From positions 1 to 53,494 of the forward strand of contig JBIQHP010000003.1 in the NCBI GenBank assembly GCA_044508495.1: a stretch of 53,494 nucleotides of DNA. The letters are read 5' to 3'. Below, in pieces: positions 39,727-48,598 of the stretch; the stretch's first letter is position 1, and each line of letters begins with the position of its first letter. Below the pieces are notes generated by a model. That model was not told the origin of the DNA. It did not search any database and was given only the letters and a program-made list of their open reading frames with translations. The DNA comes from Terrimesophilobacter sp044508495. Lineage in GTDB: Bacteria > Actinomycetota > Actinomycetes > Actinomycetales > Microbacteriaceae. The translations under genes were made by a program, and so were the position numbers.

Positions 39727-42700
39727 TCACGAGGTGCAGGTCCCCTCGACGAATCGCGGGTCGGTGTAGGGGTTGCCGGGATGGCCCGGCGCCCCGGATC
39801 CGAAGTCCACGATCGCCTTGATCCTGACCTGGACCTGGCCGACGACCGGCACGATCGGCTCGGGGACCTGGGCGTTGGCGGTGTATTGACGGAAGCCGAA
39901 GCCGCGGTTGAACGAGTAGAGATAGGTCACGGTCGGGCTGCCGGCGTTCTCCGGCGGGCTCGCGACGGCGAGCTCGCCGATGACGCAGCTCAGGATGCCG
40001 GCGCGCGCGTTGACCGGGGTGCGGGTCATGCCGTCGGAGGGCTCGCCGCAGAAGCTCTCGCTGAGGTCGCGGCATCCGCGGAAGGTGATCGTCATCGCCG
40101 TCCCGTACACCGAGGAGTCCTCCATCGAGGTGATGAAGGCGCCCGCGACGACGTCCCGCCATTCGCCGGCCCCGTTGACGCGGTACTGGAACTTCTCGGC
40201 CGTGAGCGAGGCGACACTGAGATTGTTGCCGACCCGGATGTCCCACTGCCCCCCGTCGCGCGACTGGAGGCTGATGCTCCCGCTGGCCTTGCCCGGCGGC
40301 CGCATGGTCAGGATCTCGCCCGAGGCGGTGGGAGTGCAGTAGTAGCCGTTGTCCGCGTAGACGACGTAGCGGTACCGGTGCTGGTCCTGGACACCCGTAT
40401 CGGTCCAGGTCTGCGCGCCGCCGAGATCGCCGCTCGTCCCCGGGACCGCCACCGAACAGGTCTCCGGCAGTGCGTCCAGCGCGTCGAAGCGGGCGACGGA
40501 GTACCTCACCGAGGGCGCCCCCTGCGCACTGCTCGCGCCCCAGCTCACCTGGATGTGGCCGAGCGGGTTGAGCACGACCGCGGTCACCCCTCCCGCGGCC
40601 TGGCCAGGCGGGCCGACGGCGGTCACCGCGACCGGTGCGTTGCGCAGCCAGCTCCTCTCGCCCGGGACCTGGGCGCTGTTGCGCGCGTACACGTTGACCG
40701 CATAGGAGGTGCCGGGAGTGAGCTCGCCCGCGCTGTTGCCGAAGTCAAGCGACGTCGTCCCGGCCGGCACGAGCCGCGAGATGTCGACCCCGGCTCCGGT
40801 GATCCTCACGGTGTACCCCACGATCGGGGTGCCGGGCGAGGGATCGGCGGCCGGCGACCAGGCGATGGCGAGCGAGCCGCCCGCCGGGGCAGTGCTGGTG
40901 GGGACGGCGGTGAGGCCGCCCGGGGCGGCCGGCAGCACGTCGGACCAGACCGGGAAGCCGATTCCGGCGGGGTCGGAGGGCCCGAGCGCGTTGATCGCGA
41001 CGACCGCCACGCGCACCTGGTTGGCAGGTCCGTTCCCCGGCGTCTTGACCACGCAGCCGTTGGTCGCCGCGCAGGAGGTGACTCCGAAGACCGCTCCGCC
41101 GTCGACACGGGTCGTCGTGACCTCGTAGCCCGTGATCGGGGAGTTGTTGAACGACCCGGGGCTCCAGGCGATCGTGAGGCTCTCGTGGGCGAAGGCGGTC
41201 ACCCGCACGCCCGTGACGGGGTCCGGCACGTCCTGGATCTGGAGCCTCACGGTACCCCAGACGTAGCGGTCCGGGTCCTTCGTCGCATCGGCGACCTGAT
41301 ACTGCAGATAGACGTCCTGAGCCTGGGCGTCGGCGGAGACGGTGACGCGCAACGAGCTCAGGTCCGCGCTCGGGACGATCGTGACGCCAGGAGGCAGGGA
41401 CGCGGCGTCGATGCCCCGCACGCCGAGGACGGTGAGCGGATCTCCCGGGAACGGGTTCGTCGCCGCGTCGTTGGCCAGGACGTCGACGACGGTCGTCTCC
41501 CCCCGCGGGGTGATCACGCTGTCGGCGGCGGGCCTGGCGAGCGGCCGGCTCGAGGCGACGACGTTGAGCTGGATGCGGCCGGCGCGGCCCTCCTCGAGAT
41601 CGTCCCGCACGCCGAGGACGAGCGCCGTCGAGGTGCCCTTGACCGCGTTCGGGTTCGCGCGGAGGGAGAGCGACTGGCCGGTCAGGGTGTAGCTGAAGCC
41701 GACCGGGAGCGGAGCCAGGGCCGTATAGGCGAGCTCGTCGATGTCGTCGGGGTAGGGGTAGTTGGTGAGACGCAGGAGATCGATGACCTTCTCCTGGCCG
41801 GGCTCGAAGTCGATCACGGCGCCGTTGAAGACCGGTGGCTGGTTCTCGCGCGGCGTGACCCTGATGGGCAGCACGAGGGTCGCGCGCCGGCCGGCCGGAT
41901 CCCCGGCCGAGGCGCCGTCGGTCACCTCGAAGGAGATGGAGGCGGGGCCGAAGTACTTGTCGGCCGACCGGAAGGAGAGGGTCTGGTCGTCGATCACGAG
42001 GCTCGCCCCGTCCGCGTGCGTGGCCCGGACGGTCGCCGTGTCGGTGAGGCGCACCTTCTTCCCCCCGATCGCGATGACGTAGTCGTTGAGCGGGATGGTC
42101 AGCGTCGACTCGCTCGCGATCGTGAGCGCCCTGGCCTTGTGGTTGACCTGCGGCAGCGCGTCGTCGTAGCCCGGCACCCAGAGGAAGGCGTAGGAGACGA
42201 TCGAGGGGTCATCCGGGTTCATGACCGAGAACGGGATGATCTGGCGCTTCTGGCCGACCGTCACGGCCACCCGCTTGTCCGGCGTGACCGAGGCCGCGCT
42301 GTCGTAGCCGCTCAGGAGCCCCACCCCGAGGCCGCCGACGGGCCCGTCGGCGAAGAACACGTTGGCCAGCACGTTGACGTCGAGGGTGTCCCTCCCGAGG
42401 ATGTCGGTGAGCGTGAGGACGGTGTCGTTGGCGACCGGCCTGGCGCGCGGGGCGTCCTCCGAGACGTTGACGGTCACGAAGTTCGAGCTCGTGCCGCCGA
42501 GCTCGTTCTGGATCGTGTAGATGAGCCCGTACTGACCAGGCGCCCTCGGGGAGGTGACGGTGACGACGGTGCCGTCCGTGCTGGCGACGACCTCCTGATC
42601 GTTGGTCGGATACACCTCGACGACGCTCAGGGGGCTCCCGTCGGGATCGGAGTCGTTCGCGAGGACCTGGATGGTGACGGTGCCTCCCGGCCGGATCGCG

Positions 42701-45642
42701 ACCTCGTCCGCGACCGCCACCGGGTTCCGAGCGCCGTCCAGCCGGGGGCTGATCCCCACCCGCACGATGCCCGTCGCGCGCGCGCCGAGGTCGTCGATGA
42801 CGGTGTAGGTGAAGGTGTCGGTCCCCGCCGAGTACTCTCCCGCCTGGTACACGAAGCCGTCGGACCCGGACGGCGTCACGGAGCCCTTCTCCGGGTTGGT
42901 GTCCTGGCCGAGGAGCTGCACCGAGTCTCCGTCGGGGTCGATCCCGGAGAGCGGGATGCGGATGGTCACGCTCTCGCCGGCGAGGACGCGGCCGACCACC
43001 GTGACCGGGACGGGGGCGTTGTTGGTGGCGTCGACCTTCTCGCGCACCGCGATGCGCACCTGGGCCTGGGCGGTCTGGCCGTCAGGCCCGCTCACGCTGT
43101 AGCTCGCCGTGAAGTCGCCCGGCTTGTCCGGCGCCAGATAGCGGAGGATGTTCCCCGACGCGAACAGCAGGCCGGAGTCGCCGCCCAGCGCGGTCGTGAG
43201 CTGGGGGTCGAGCGTCAGCGCCTCGCCGTCGGGATGCACGTCGTTGTCGAGGACCCGGATGTCGATCGCCGCGCCGACGCGCGCCGAGATCGTGTCGTCG
43301 GTCGCGATGGGCGGCTGCAGCCGGGGCGGACGCGGGATCTCGATGACGGTCACGACGCCCTCGGCCTCGGCGAGCCCGTTCGTCACCCGGTAGTTGAACG
43401 TCACGGGGCCGTCGTCCAGAAGGGCGGTCAGGGTGACCCGAATGGCGCGCTGCTCGACGATCTCGGTCTGGACGCCGTCGCCGGCCGCCAGATTCGCGAT
43501 CCCGGTCACCAGGAGCACCCCGCCCGCGGGATCGATGTCGCTGTTCGCGATGTCCACGGTCTCGCTGCTGAGCGCCTTGACGAAGACGGTCTTGGGGACC
43601 GTGATGGGCTTCGTGTTCGCATCCGGGGGCGTCGCGACGTCGATCCGGACGGTGCCCGTCGCCGTCTGGTCGCCGTCGGTCACGACGTACTCCAGGTTGA
43701 AGGTGCGGACCTGACTGCTGGAGAAGCGGAAGGTCCCGGAGTCCGGGCTCACGGTCGTCGTCGCACCGGTCCGCTGCCCGACGCTGCTCAACCGGATCGT
43801 CCCCGTCCCGCCGTGCACGTGGGCCAGCGGACGGACCGTCACCTCCTGACCCGCGTAGGCGAGCACGACGAAGGGCTCGGCGATGATGGGGACCTGCCCG
43901 GGCGGGCTCACCGTGATCGAGAGGCTGCCGTTCGCCGCCGCCACGCCGTCGGTCACCACGAGGGCGACGGATCTGGAGATGGCCGCGCCGCCCCCCTCGA
44001 CGAAGATCACCGTCCCGTCCGGCCGGTGGCTCACGATGTCGGGCTGCCCCGCGGACGCCGACGACAGGTAGATGGCGTCCCCGTCGGGATCGACCCAGTC
44101 GCCCAGCACCGAGGTCGTGACCTGTCCGCCCTCCGCGACGACCGTCCTGCTCCGCCTCACCTGCTCGGGGGCCGCGTTCTCCTCGGGCTGCCGCACGCTG
44201 ACGACGACGGAGGCCTTCGCCTCCCCGCCGCGGCCGTCGGTCACGGTGTACTCGAACCGCACCGTTCCCTGAGCGGTGCGCGTGAGCGTCAGCTGCACGT
44301 GCTGCCGGTCGTTGACGAGGTCGAGGGTCCCGACGGACTCGTCGATTCCGCTCACCTGCGAGACCACGAGCACGTCGCCGTTGGGGTCGTAGTCGTTGAG
44401 CAGGACCGGGAGGATCGTGCTCCGGCCCGGCCGGGCGCCGAAGGCGTCGTCGATCGCGACGGGGGGCTGCTGCTGCTTCTCGAACTCCGGCGGGGTGTCG
44501 AGATCGTCCTCCCTCACGACCTCCTGCTCCTGGTGGGCCCGCTCGAGCTCGTCCCAGTTGTCGATGAGCTCGCCGCGGGACTGCACGGCCCAGACGCCGC
44601 CGCCGCGAGGGTCGTTGAGCACGACACGGTCCCCGTTGCGGACGAAGGCGAGTCGCGCGGCGCCGAGCGGCATGGACCCGAGGCTCAGCATGGCCGGGTC
44701 GGCGTCCCCCCGGCACGATCGCCAGGCGGCTCCCCCCGTCCAGGCCGCGTAGGTGCAGTCGCCGACGACCACGGGAGCGGCCGGGAGTCCGGCCATCCCG
44801 GCGACGACCTGGATCGGGTCGCCGCCCGCCGAGGGGATCGACAGCATGCCACCGGAGTAGGCGAGGAGCACCGCGTCGCCCTCGGCGGCGGGTTCCTGGA
44901 GCCTCGGCTGCTGATCCGCGCCGATCTCGTCCGAGAGGTCGAGCTCGGCGCCGTCGATCACGAGCGTGCGCGTCGTCGCGTCGAGCACCGCCCAGGACGA
45001 GCCGACCCAGGTCACCGAGAGCTCGCTCGCGACGCCGCCGAAGACGAGCGGATGGCTCTCCACGACCTCGGCGGAGCCCGCCGCATCGATGCGGTACAGG
45101 AGACCGGCATCCCGCGAGTACGCCACGAGCATCCCGTCGGCGCTCGCGGCGAAGACCGAGTCCGCGCCGAGGCTCAGGGTCTCGGGCGCTTCCGGGGTGA
45201 AGTGCTCGAACTCCGTGGCGGGAACGATCCAGACGCGGCCGTCGCCCTCCGTCACGACCACGTTGTCCCCGGCGAGGAAGAGTCCCGGCTCGACCGTCGG
45301 CATGGGCACGCTGTCGACGATGACCGAGGTCGCCGGATCGACGACGTCGACCTTGCCGCTGCCCTCGTCGAACAGGAGCACCGTCGCGCCGCCCTGCACG
45401 ACGTCGAGCTCGCTGCTCTCGCTCGCCACGACCGTGTTGAGCTCGAGGATCTCGGTGTTGGCCCGTCCGATGAACTGCTTCGCGCCGTTGGACACCCACA
45501 CCGAGGCGTCGTTGAGCTCGACCTTCTGGGCGGGGTAGCCCGTCGAGACCACGGCCGTCGTGATGACGACCGCCGCGATCGCGGTCACGCTCGCCGCCGT
45601 CAGGGCGAGGGACCGGTGCGCGCTCAGCCAGGTTCTCAGCAT
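39727..45642 (-). CDS. Giant membrane-anchored Ig-like/FN3 repeat protein
   Basis: 1971 residues, ATG at 45642, 7 nt after the kinase stop. One membrane segment near residues 12-33 with no cleavage site suggests an N-in, C-out anchor. Residues 60-360 look like a beta-propeller (repeats such as GDNVVVTEGDGRVWIV and ASADGMLVAYSRDAG). From about 393 to 1470 there are roughly eight cadherin/Ig-like repeats marked by LLNDYDPNGD, VLDNDVHPDGE, VLANDSDPDGS and VLANDAATNP. Three fibronectin type III domains follow (about 1475-1775; IAWSPGSFNNSPITGYEV). The last 200 residues contain paired cysteines. There is no LPXTG motif. It is probably an extracellular sensor, adhesin or scaffold coupled to the kinase. 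Confidence 0.88.
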   Translation of the reverse strand: MLRTWLSAHRSLALTAASVTAIAAVVITTAVVSTGYPAQKVELNDASVWVSNGAKQFIGRANTEILELNTVVASESSELDVVQGGATVLLFDEGSGKVDVVDPATSVIVDSVPMPTVEPGLFLAGDNVVVTEGDGRVWIVPATEFEHFTPEAPETLSLGADSVFAASADGMLVAYSRDAGLLYRIDAAGSAEVVESHPLVFGGVASELSVTWVGSSWAVLDATTRTLVIDGAELDLSDEIGADQQPRLQEPAAEGDAVLLAYSGGMLSIPSAGGDPIQVVAGMAGLPAAPVVVGDCTYAAWTGGAAWRSCRGDADPAMLSLGSMPLGAARLAFVRNGDRVVLNDPRGGGVWAVQSRGELIDNWDELERAHQEQEVVREDDLDTPPEFEKQQQPPVAIDDAFGARPGRSTILPVLLNDYDPNGDVLVVSQVSGIDESVGTLDLVNDRQHVQLTLTRTAQGTVRFEYTVTDGRGGEAKASVVVSVRQPEENAAPEQVRRSRTVVAEGGQVTTSVLGDWVDPDGDAIYLSSASAGQPDIVSHRPDGTVIFVEGGGAAISRSVALVVTDGVAAANGSLSITVSPPGQVPIIAEPFVVLAYAGQEVTVRPLAHVHGGTGTIRLSSVGQRTGATTTVSPDSGTFRFSSSQVRTFNLEYVVTDGDQTATGTVRIDVATPPDANTKPITVPKTVFVKALSSETVDIANSDIDPAGGVLLVTGIANLAAGDGVQTEIVEQRAIRVTLTALLDDGPVTFNYRVTNGLAEAEGVVTVIEIPRPPRLQPPIATDDTISARVGAAIDIRVLDNDVHPDGEALTLDPQLTTALGGDSGLLFASGNILRYLAPDKPGDFTASYSVSGPDGQTAQAQVRIAVREKVDATNNAPVPVTVVGRVLAGESVTIRIPLSGIDPDGDSVQLLGQDTNPEKGSVTPSGSDGFVYQAGEYSAGTDTFTYTVIDDLGARATGIVRVGISPRLDGARNPVAVADEVAIRPGGTVTIQVLANDSDPDGSPLSVVEVYPTNDQEVVASTDGTVVTVTSPRAPGQYGLIYTIQNELGGTSSNFVTVNVSEDAPRARPVANDTVLTLTDILGRDTLDVNVLANVFFADGPVGGLGVGLLSGYDSAASVTPDKRVAVTVGQKRQIIPFSVMNPDDPSIVSYAFLWVPGYDDALPQVNHKARALTIASESTLTIPLNDYVIAIGGKKVRLTDTATVRATHADGASLVIDDQTLSFRSADKYFGPASISFEVTDGASAGDPAGRRATLVLPIRVTPRENQPPVFNGAVIDFEPGQEKVIDLLRLTNYPYPDDIDELAYTALAPLPVGFSYTLTGQSLSLRANPNAVKGTSTALVLGVRDDLEEGRAGRIQLNVVASSRPLARPAADSVITPRGETTVVDVLANDAATNPFPGDPLTVLGVRGIDAASLPPGVTIVPSADLSSLRVTVSADAQAQDVYLQYQVADATKDPDRYVWGTVRLQIQDVPDPVTGVRVTAFAHESLTIAWSPGSFNNSPITGYEVTTTRVDGGAVFGVTSCAATNGCVVKTPGNGPANQVRVAVVAINALGPSDPAGIGFPVWSDVLPAAPGGLTAVPTSTAPAGGSLAIAWSPAADPSPGTPIVGYTVRITGAGVDISRLVPAGTTSLDFGNSAGELTPGTSYAVNVYARNSAQVPGERSWLRNAPVAVTAVGPPGQAAGGVTAVVLNPLGHIQVSWGASSAQGAPSVRYSVARFDALDALPETCSVAVPGTSGDLGGAQTWTDTGVQDQHRYRYVVYADNGYYCTPTASGEILTMRPPGKASGSISLQSRDGGQWDIRVGNNLSVASLTAEKFQYRVNGAGEWRDVVAGAFITSMEDSSVYGTAMTITFRGCRDLSESFCGEPSDGMTRTPVNARAGILSCVIGELAVASPPENAGSPTVTYLYSFNRGFGFRQYTANAQVPEPIVPVVGQVQVRIKAIVDFGSGAPGHPGNPYTDPRFVEGTCTS

Positions 45643-45649
45643 GATCGTC

Positions 45650-47077
45650 TCAACCGCCGAACTCGACGCACTTCTCGTTGCTCGGAGCGCCGGTCTTGCC
45701 CTCGCGGTTCACCGTCACGGTGATGCACACCCGCTCCCCCGGCGCGGCATCGACCACGAAGGTCCTGGAGCTCTGGATGCTGCCCGGCGTGCCGCTGTTC
45801 GAGCCGATCTGGTAGGTGTCGCCGGGAAGCAGCCCGGGATCCGCCCAGCTGAACTCGATCGAGTCGACCGACTGGACGGCGGCGATGTCGCTCACGCGCG
45901 GGATCTGGTCGGAGTTCGACCGGATGAGCACGATCGTCGCGACGACGCCGAGCGCGATCACGAGCACGGCGCTCACGATGAGAGCCCAGGCGAGCACCTG
46001 CATCCCACGGCCGTGCAGGTCGGTTCTCGTGCTCGAGCTCGGCTGGGACGGCCCGGTCTCCCGGAGCACGGTCCCCACGGCCGCATAGTCCCCCTGGGCG
46101 TTCCGTCTCCGCCGCCGGAGCCGCCCGCCGCCGATCTGGCCGCCGCCCGGGACGGCCCTGATCCTGGTGCGGTCGCCGAGCTCGCCGACGGTCGAGATCG
46201 CCCAGTCGTCGACGGCGACCTCGACGGCGGTCTGGGGGACCCCGAGCTCCGCCTCGATCGCCTGGAGCTCCCTCACGAGCTCGAGGGCGCTCGACGGCCG
46301 GCTCTCGGCCTTGCGCGACATCGCCTTCTGGAGCAGCCGCTCGAGCTTCTCCGGGACGTCGGAGCGGCCGATCGGCTGCACTCTCGCACGATTGATCCGC
46401 GCGATGAGGTCGGTCGACTTGTTCGACTCCGCCGGGATCTCGAACGGCGAGCGGCCGGCGAGCAGCGAGTAGACGGTCGCGGCGAGCGACCAGACCTCGG
46501 AGGCGACCGTGCCCGACGTCTCGTCCATGAGCACCTCTGGCGCCGACCACGGGATCGACATGCCGACCGCCTCGCGGTGCCCCGACTCGCTGAGCGTCGC
46601 GGCGATCCCGAAGTCCGAGAGCACCGGATGCCCGTAGGCCGTGAGGAGGATGTTGGAGGGCTTGATGTCCCGATGCAGCACGCCGGCCCGGTGGGCGGTC
46701 TCGATCGCGCTCCCGATCTTGACGGCGATCTGGAGGACATCCGGCACCGGGATGCGCTCGCGACGGTAGCGTTCGCTGAGCGACGGCGAGCACAGCTCCA
46801 TCACGAGGTAGGGCCGGCCGTCGGAGGAGACGCCCGCCTGGTACACCGTGAGGATCGACGGATGGGCGCTCAGCTGCGCCATGAGGTTCGCCTCGGCCTG
46901 GAACATCTGGCGCACCTGGTCGTTGACGATCTCGCTCAGCATGACCTTGACGGCGACCTGCCGGCGCGGCATGTTCTGCTCGTAGAGGAACACGTCGGCG
47001 AAGCCGCCCGAGCCGAGGATGTGGACATGCGAGAAACCGGGCAGCACGGGGGGCTGCGACGGCAAGCGCCTGGCCAT
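45650..47077 (-). CDS. Membrane Ser/Thr protein kinase (PknB type)
   Basis: 475 residues from ATG 47077 with GAGGGGG 5 nt upstream; a longer frame upstream overlaps the promoter. Kinase motifs: G-loop LGSGGFADV (21-29), K44 in VAVKVM, HRDIKPSN (135-142), DFG (155-157), SAPEV (178-182). A basic patch (RLRRRRR) precedes one membrane helix at about 361-385. The outside domain (about 386-475) is a single FN3-like fold with two cysteines rather than PASTA repeats, so it does not look like a muropeptide-sensing PknB. Likely substrates are partners carrying, or docked by, the two FHA proteins of the cluster. Confidence 0.92.
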   Translation of the reverse strand: MARRLPSQPPVLPGFSHVHILGSGGFADVFLYEQNMPRRQVAVKVMLSEIVNDQVRQMFQAEANLMAQLSAHPSILTVYQAGVSSDGRPYLVMELCSPSLSERYRRERIPVPDVLQIAVKIGSAIETAHRAGVLHRDIKPSNILLTAYGHPVLSDFGIAATLSESGHREAVGMSIPWSAPEVLMDETSGTVASEVWSLAATVYSLLAGRSPFEIPAESNKSTDLIARINRARVQPIGRSDVPEKLERLLQKAMSRKAESRPSSALELVRELQAIEAELGVPQTAVEVAVDDWAISTVGELGDRTRIRAVPGGGQIGGGRLRRRRRNAQGDYAAVGTVLRETGPSQPSSSTRTDLHGRGMQVLAWALIVSAVLVIALGVVATIVLIRSNSDQIPRVSDIAAVQSVDSIEFSWADPGLLPGDTYQIGSNSGTPGSIQSSRTFVVDAAPGERVCITVTVNREGKTGAPSNEKCVEFGG

Positions 47078-47144
47078 GGTGCCCCCTCGCTCACTCACTC
47101 GCGGGCACGACGCATCGGGTTGCGCTCGCTCAGCCCAGTCCCCC

Positions 47145-47172
47145 ATTTTAGGCAGACGGGCCGGATACTCAA
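47145..47172 (-). promoter_or_regulatory. Promoter of the kinase and downstream genes
   Basis: On the minus strand TTGAGT (47172-47167), a 16-bp spacer and TAAAAT (47150-47145) make a good sigma-70-type promoter. It ends about 68 nt before the kinase ATG. It likely drives the kinase, the giant surface protein and perhaps the rest of the cluster. Confidence 0.6.
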
Positions 47173-47207
47173 GCAAAGTATGACAGCCTTCACAGGTAGC
47201 CCTGCCG

Positions 47208-47221
47208 CCCCATTTATGGGG
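47208..47221. terminator. Palindrome over the PP2C stop codon
   Basis: CCCCATTTATGGGG is a perfect palindrome (6-bp arms) containing the PP2C stop codon (TAA on the minus strand, 47216-47214). With no U-run it is a weak terminator candidate or a protein-binding site between the PP2C and kinase transcripts. Confidence 0.35.
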
Positions 47222-48017
47222 ACTCCGGCGGCTCCTCGAGGTCGACGACGTCGATCACGACGGCGGTGACGTTGTCCCGCCCGCCCGCGGCGATCGCCGC
47301 GTCGACGAGGGCGAGAGCCGTCTCTCCGGGGTCCAGGCCCGCCGCGAGGTGCAGCCGGAGCCGCAGCTCGCCGACCTCCCGCGTCAGCCCGTCGGAGCAC
47401 AGCAGCAGCCGGGACCCCCTGGCCACCGGGAGGAGCCAGAAGTCCGGCACCGGCTCTGCGTTGAAGCCGACCGCCCTCGTCACGACGTTGCTGTCGGGGT
47501 GATGCTCGGCGTCCGCGGGGCTGATGAGTCCCGCGGTCACGAGCTCCTGCACGATCGAGTGGTCGACCGTGACCTGGGTCAGCACGTTGTGGTCGAAGAG
47601 GTAGAGCCGCGAGTCCCCCACGTTGAAGACGACCCAGTACGGATGTCCGGAGTTGACGGAGAGCGCGGCGCCCGTCACGGTCGTCCCGACGCCCAGCTCG
47701 CGCTCGTCGATCGCGTGGGAGATGTCCTCGGTCGCGGCCTGCAGCGCGGCGACGATCGACTCGGGCTCGACGAAGTCGCCGCCGGCCAGCTCCGAGAGCC
47801 GCCTCACGACGGCGTCGCTCGCGACGTCGCCCGCCGCGTGGCCGCCCATGCCGTCGGCCACGGCGAAGACCGGGGCATCCGCGACGAGGCTGTCCTCGTT
47901 GTGGGCGCGCCTGCGGCCGACGTCGGTCGCGAAGCCCCAGGCGAGGGTCAGGCTCGAACCGGCCGAGCCGGGAAGCGCAATCACCCTCCGGGCGGTGTTG
48001 TCGCCGAGAACCGTCAC
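47214..48017 (-). CDS. PP2C-family Ser/Thr protein phosphatase
   Basis: 267 residues, GTG at 48017 overlapping the FHA gene stop (GTGA). Metal-binding motifs: RRAHNEDS (38-43), VADGMGGHAAGD (53-64), VGDSRLYL, LLCSDGLT and GGRDNVTAV. It is the cognate phosphatase for the kinase encoded downstream, as in PstP/PknB pairs. No membrane segment is present, in contrast with mycobacterial PstP. Confidence 0.94.
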   Translation of the reverse strand: MTVLGDNTARRVIALPGSAGSSLTLAWGFATDVGRRRAHNEDSLVADAPVFAVADGMGGHAAGDVASDAVVRRLSELAGGDFVEPESIVAALQAATEDISHAIDERELGVGTTVTGAALSVNSGHPYWVVFNVGDSRLYLFDHNVLTQVTVDHSIVQELVTAGLISPADAEHHPDSNVVTRAVGFNAEPVPDFWLLPVARGSRLLLCSDGLTREVGELRLRLHLAAGLDPGETALALVDAAIAAGGRDNVTAVVIDVVDLEEPPESP

Positions 48018-48598
48018 TGAGGGCCTTCCGCGCTCTGGTCGCCGGCACCCTGCGCGATGACGACGCGGATGCCATCTCCGATGTCGACGACCGACCCGGC
48101 GACGACGACGACCGACTCGCCCTGACGGAGCGTGACGGGCGCGCCGCGCGGATGCGTCACGACGGTCCCGTTCGTGGAGCCGAGGTCGGTCACGACGACG
48201 CTCGCGCCCTCCTGGCGGATCTCGAGATGGGTGGCGGAGACCTCGCGCGAGGGCGAGGGCACCATGACGAGCCGGGGAAGCCGGCCGCCCGTGATGCGCG
48301 GGGTGCCCGGTCTGCGCCCGATGTAGGCAGGGACGTCGAGCGGGATCGGCTCGTGGGTGCCGATGCGGATGAAGCTCAACGGATGGCCGGGCGGCTCCGG
48401 CGCCGGAGCGAGGGCCTTCTCCGCCGTGGGCGCCGCCTTCGCGCGGGCGGCGGGCCTCCCCTTGCGGGCGGAGGGGCGGACGATCGTGTCGGCCTCGGCA
48501 TCCGATCGGCCGTCCGCGGGCGGCTCCGCGAGCGGGGGCGGCCCGGCCCCGATCACGGTGTCCTCGTCCAGGCTCTCCTCTCGCGCCACGGCGATCAC
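48014..48598 (-). CDS. FHA-domain protein
   Basis: 194 residues from GTG 48598, overlapping the DUF1345 stop (GTGA). The first 75 residues are disordered and rich in Ala, Pro and Lys with two possible phospho-acceptor threonines in acidic context (DEDTVIG and ADTIV). The latter resemble FHA-kinase docking threonines of GarA/FhaB-like proteins. The FHA domain (about 90-185) keeps YIGRRPGTPRI, REVSATHLEI and GSTNGT. It is a likely substrate and reader of the kinase. Confidence 0.9.
   Translation of the reverse strand: MIAVAREESLDEDTVIGAGPPPLAEPPADGRSDAEADTIVRPSARKGRPAARAKAAPTAEKALAPAPEPPGHPLSFIRIGTHEPIPLDVPAYIGRRPGTPRITGGRLPRLVMVPSPSREVSATHLEIRQEGASVVVTDLGSTNGTVVTHPRGAPVTLRQGESVVVVAGSVVDIGDGIRVVIAQGAGDQSAEGPQ

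Noticed and set aside
39412..45723. Very long open frame on the plus strand opposite the giant Ig/FN3 gene
   Set aside because: It has no recognisable domain, is rich in Arg, Asp, Gly and His as expected of antisense high-GC frames, and overlaps the moxR start region. The minus-strand frame has clear repeats, an anchor and proper junctions.
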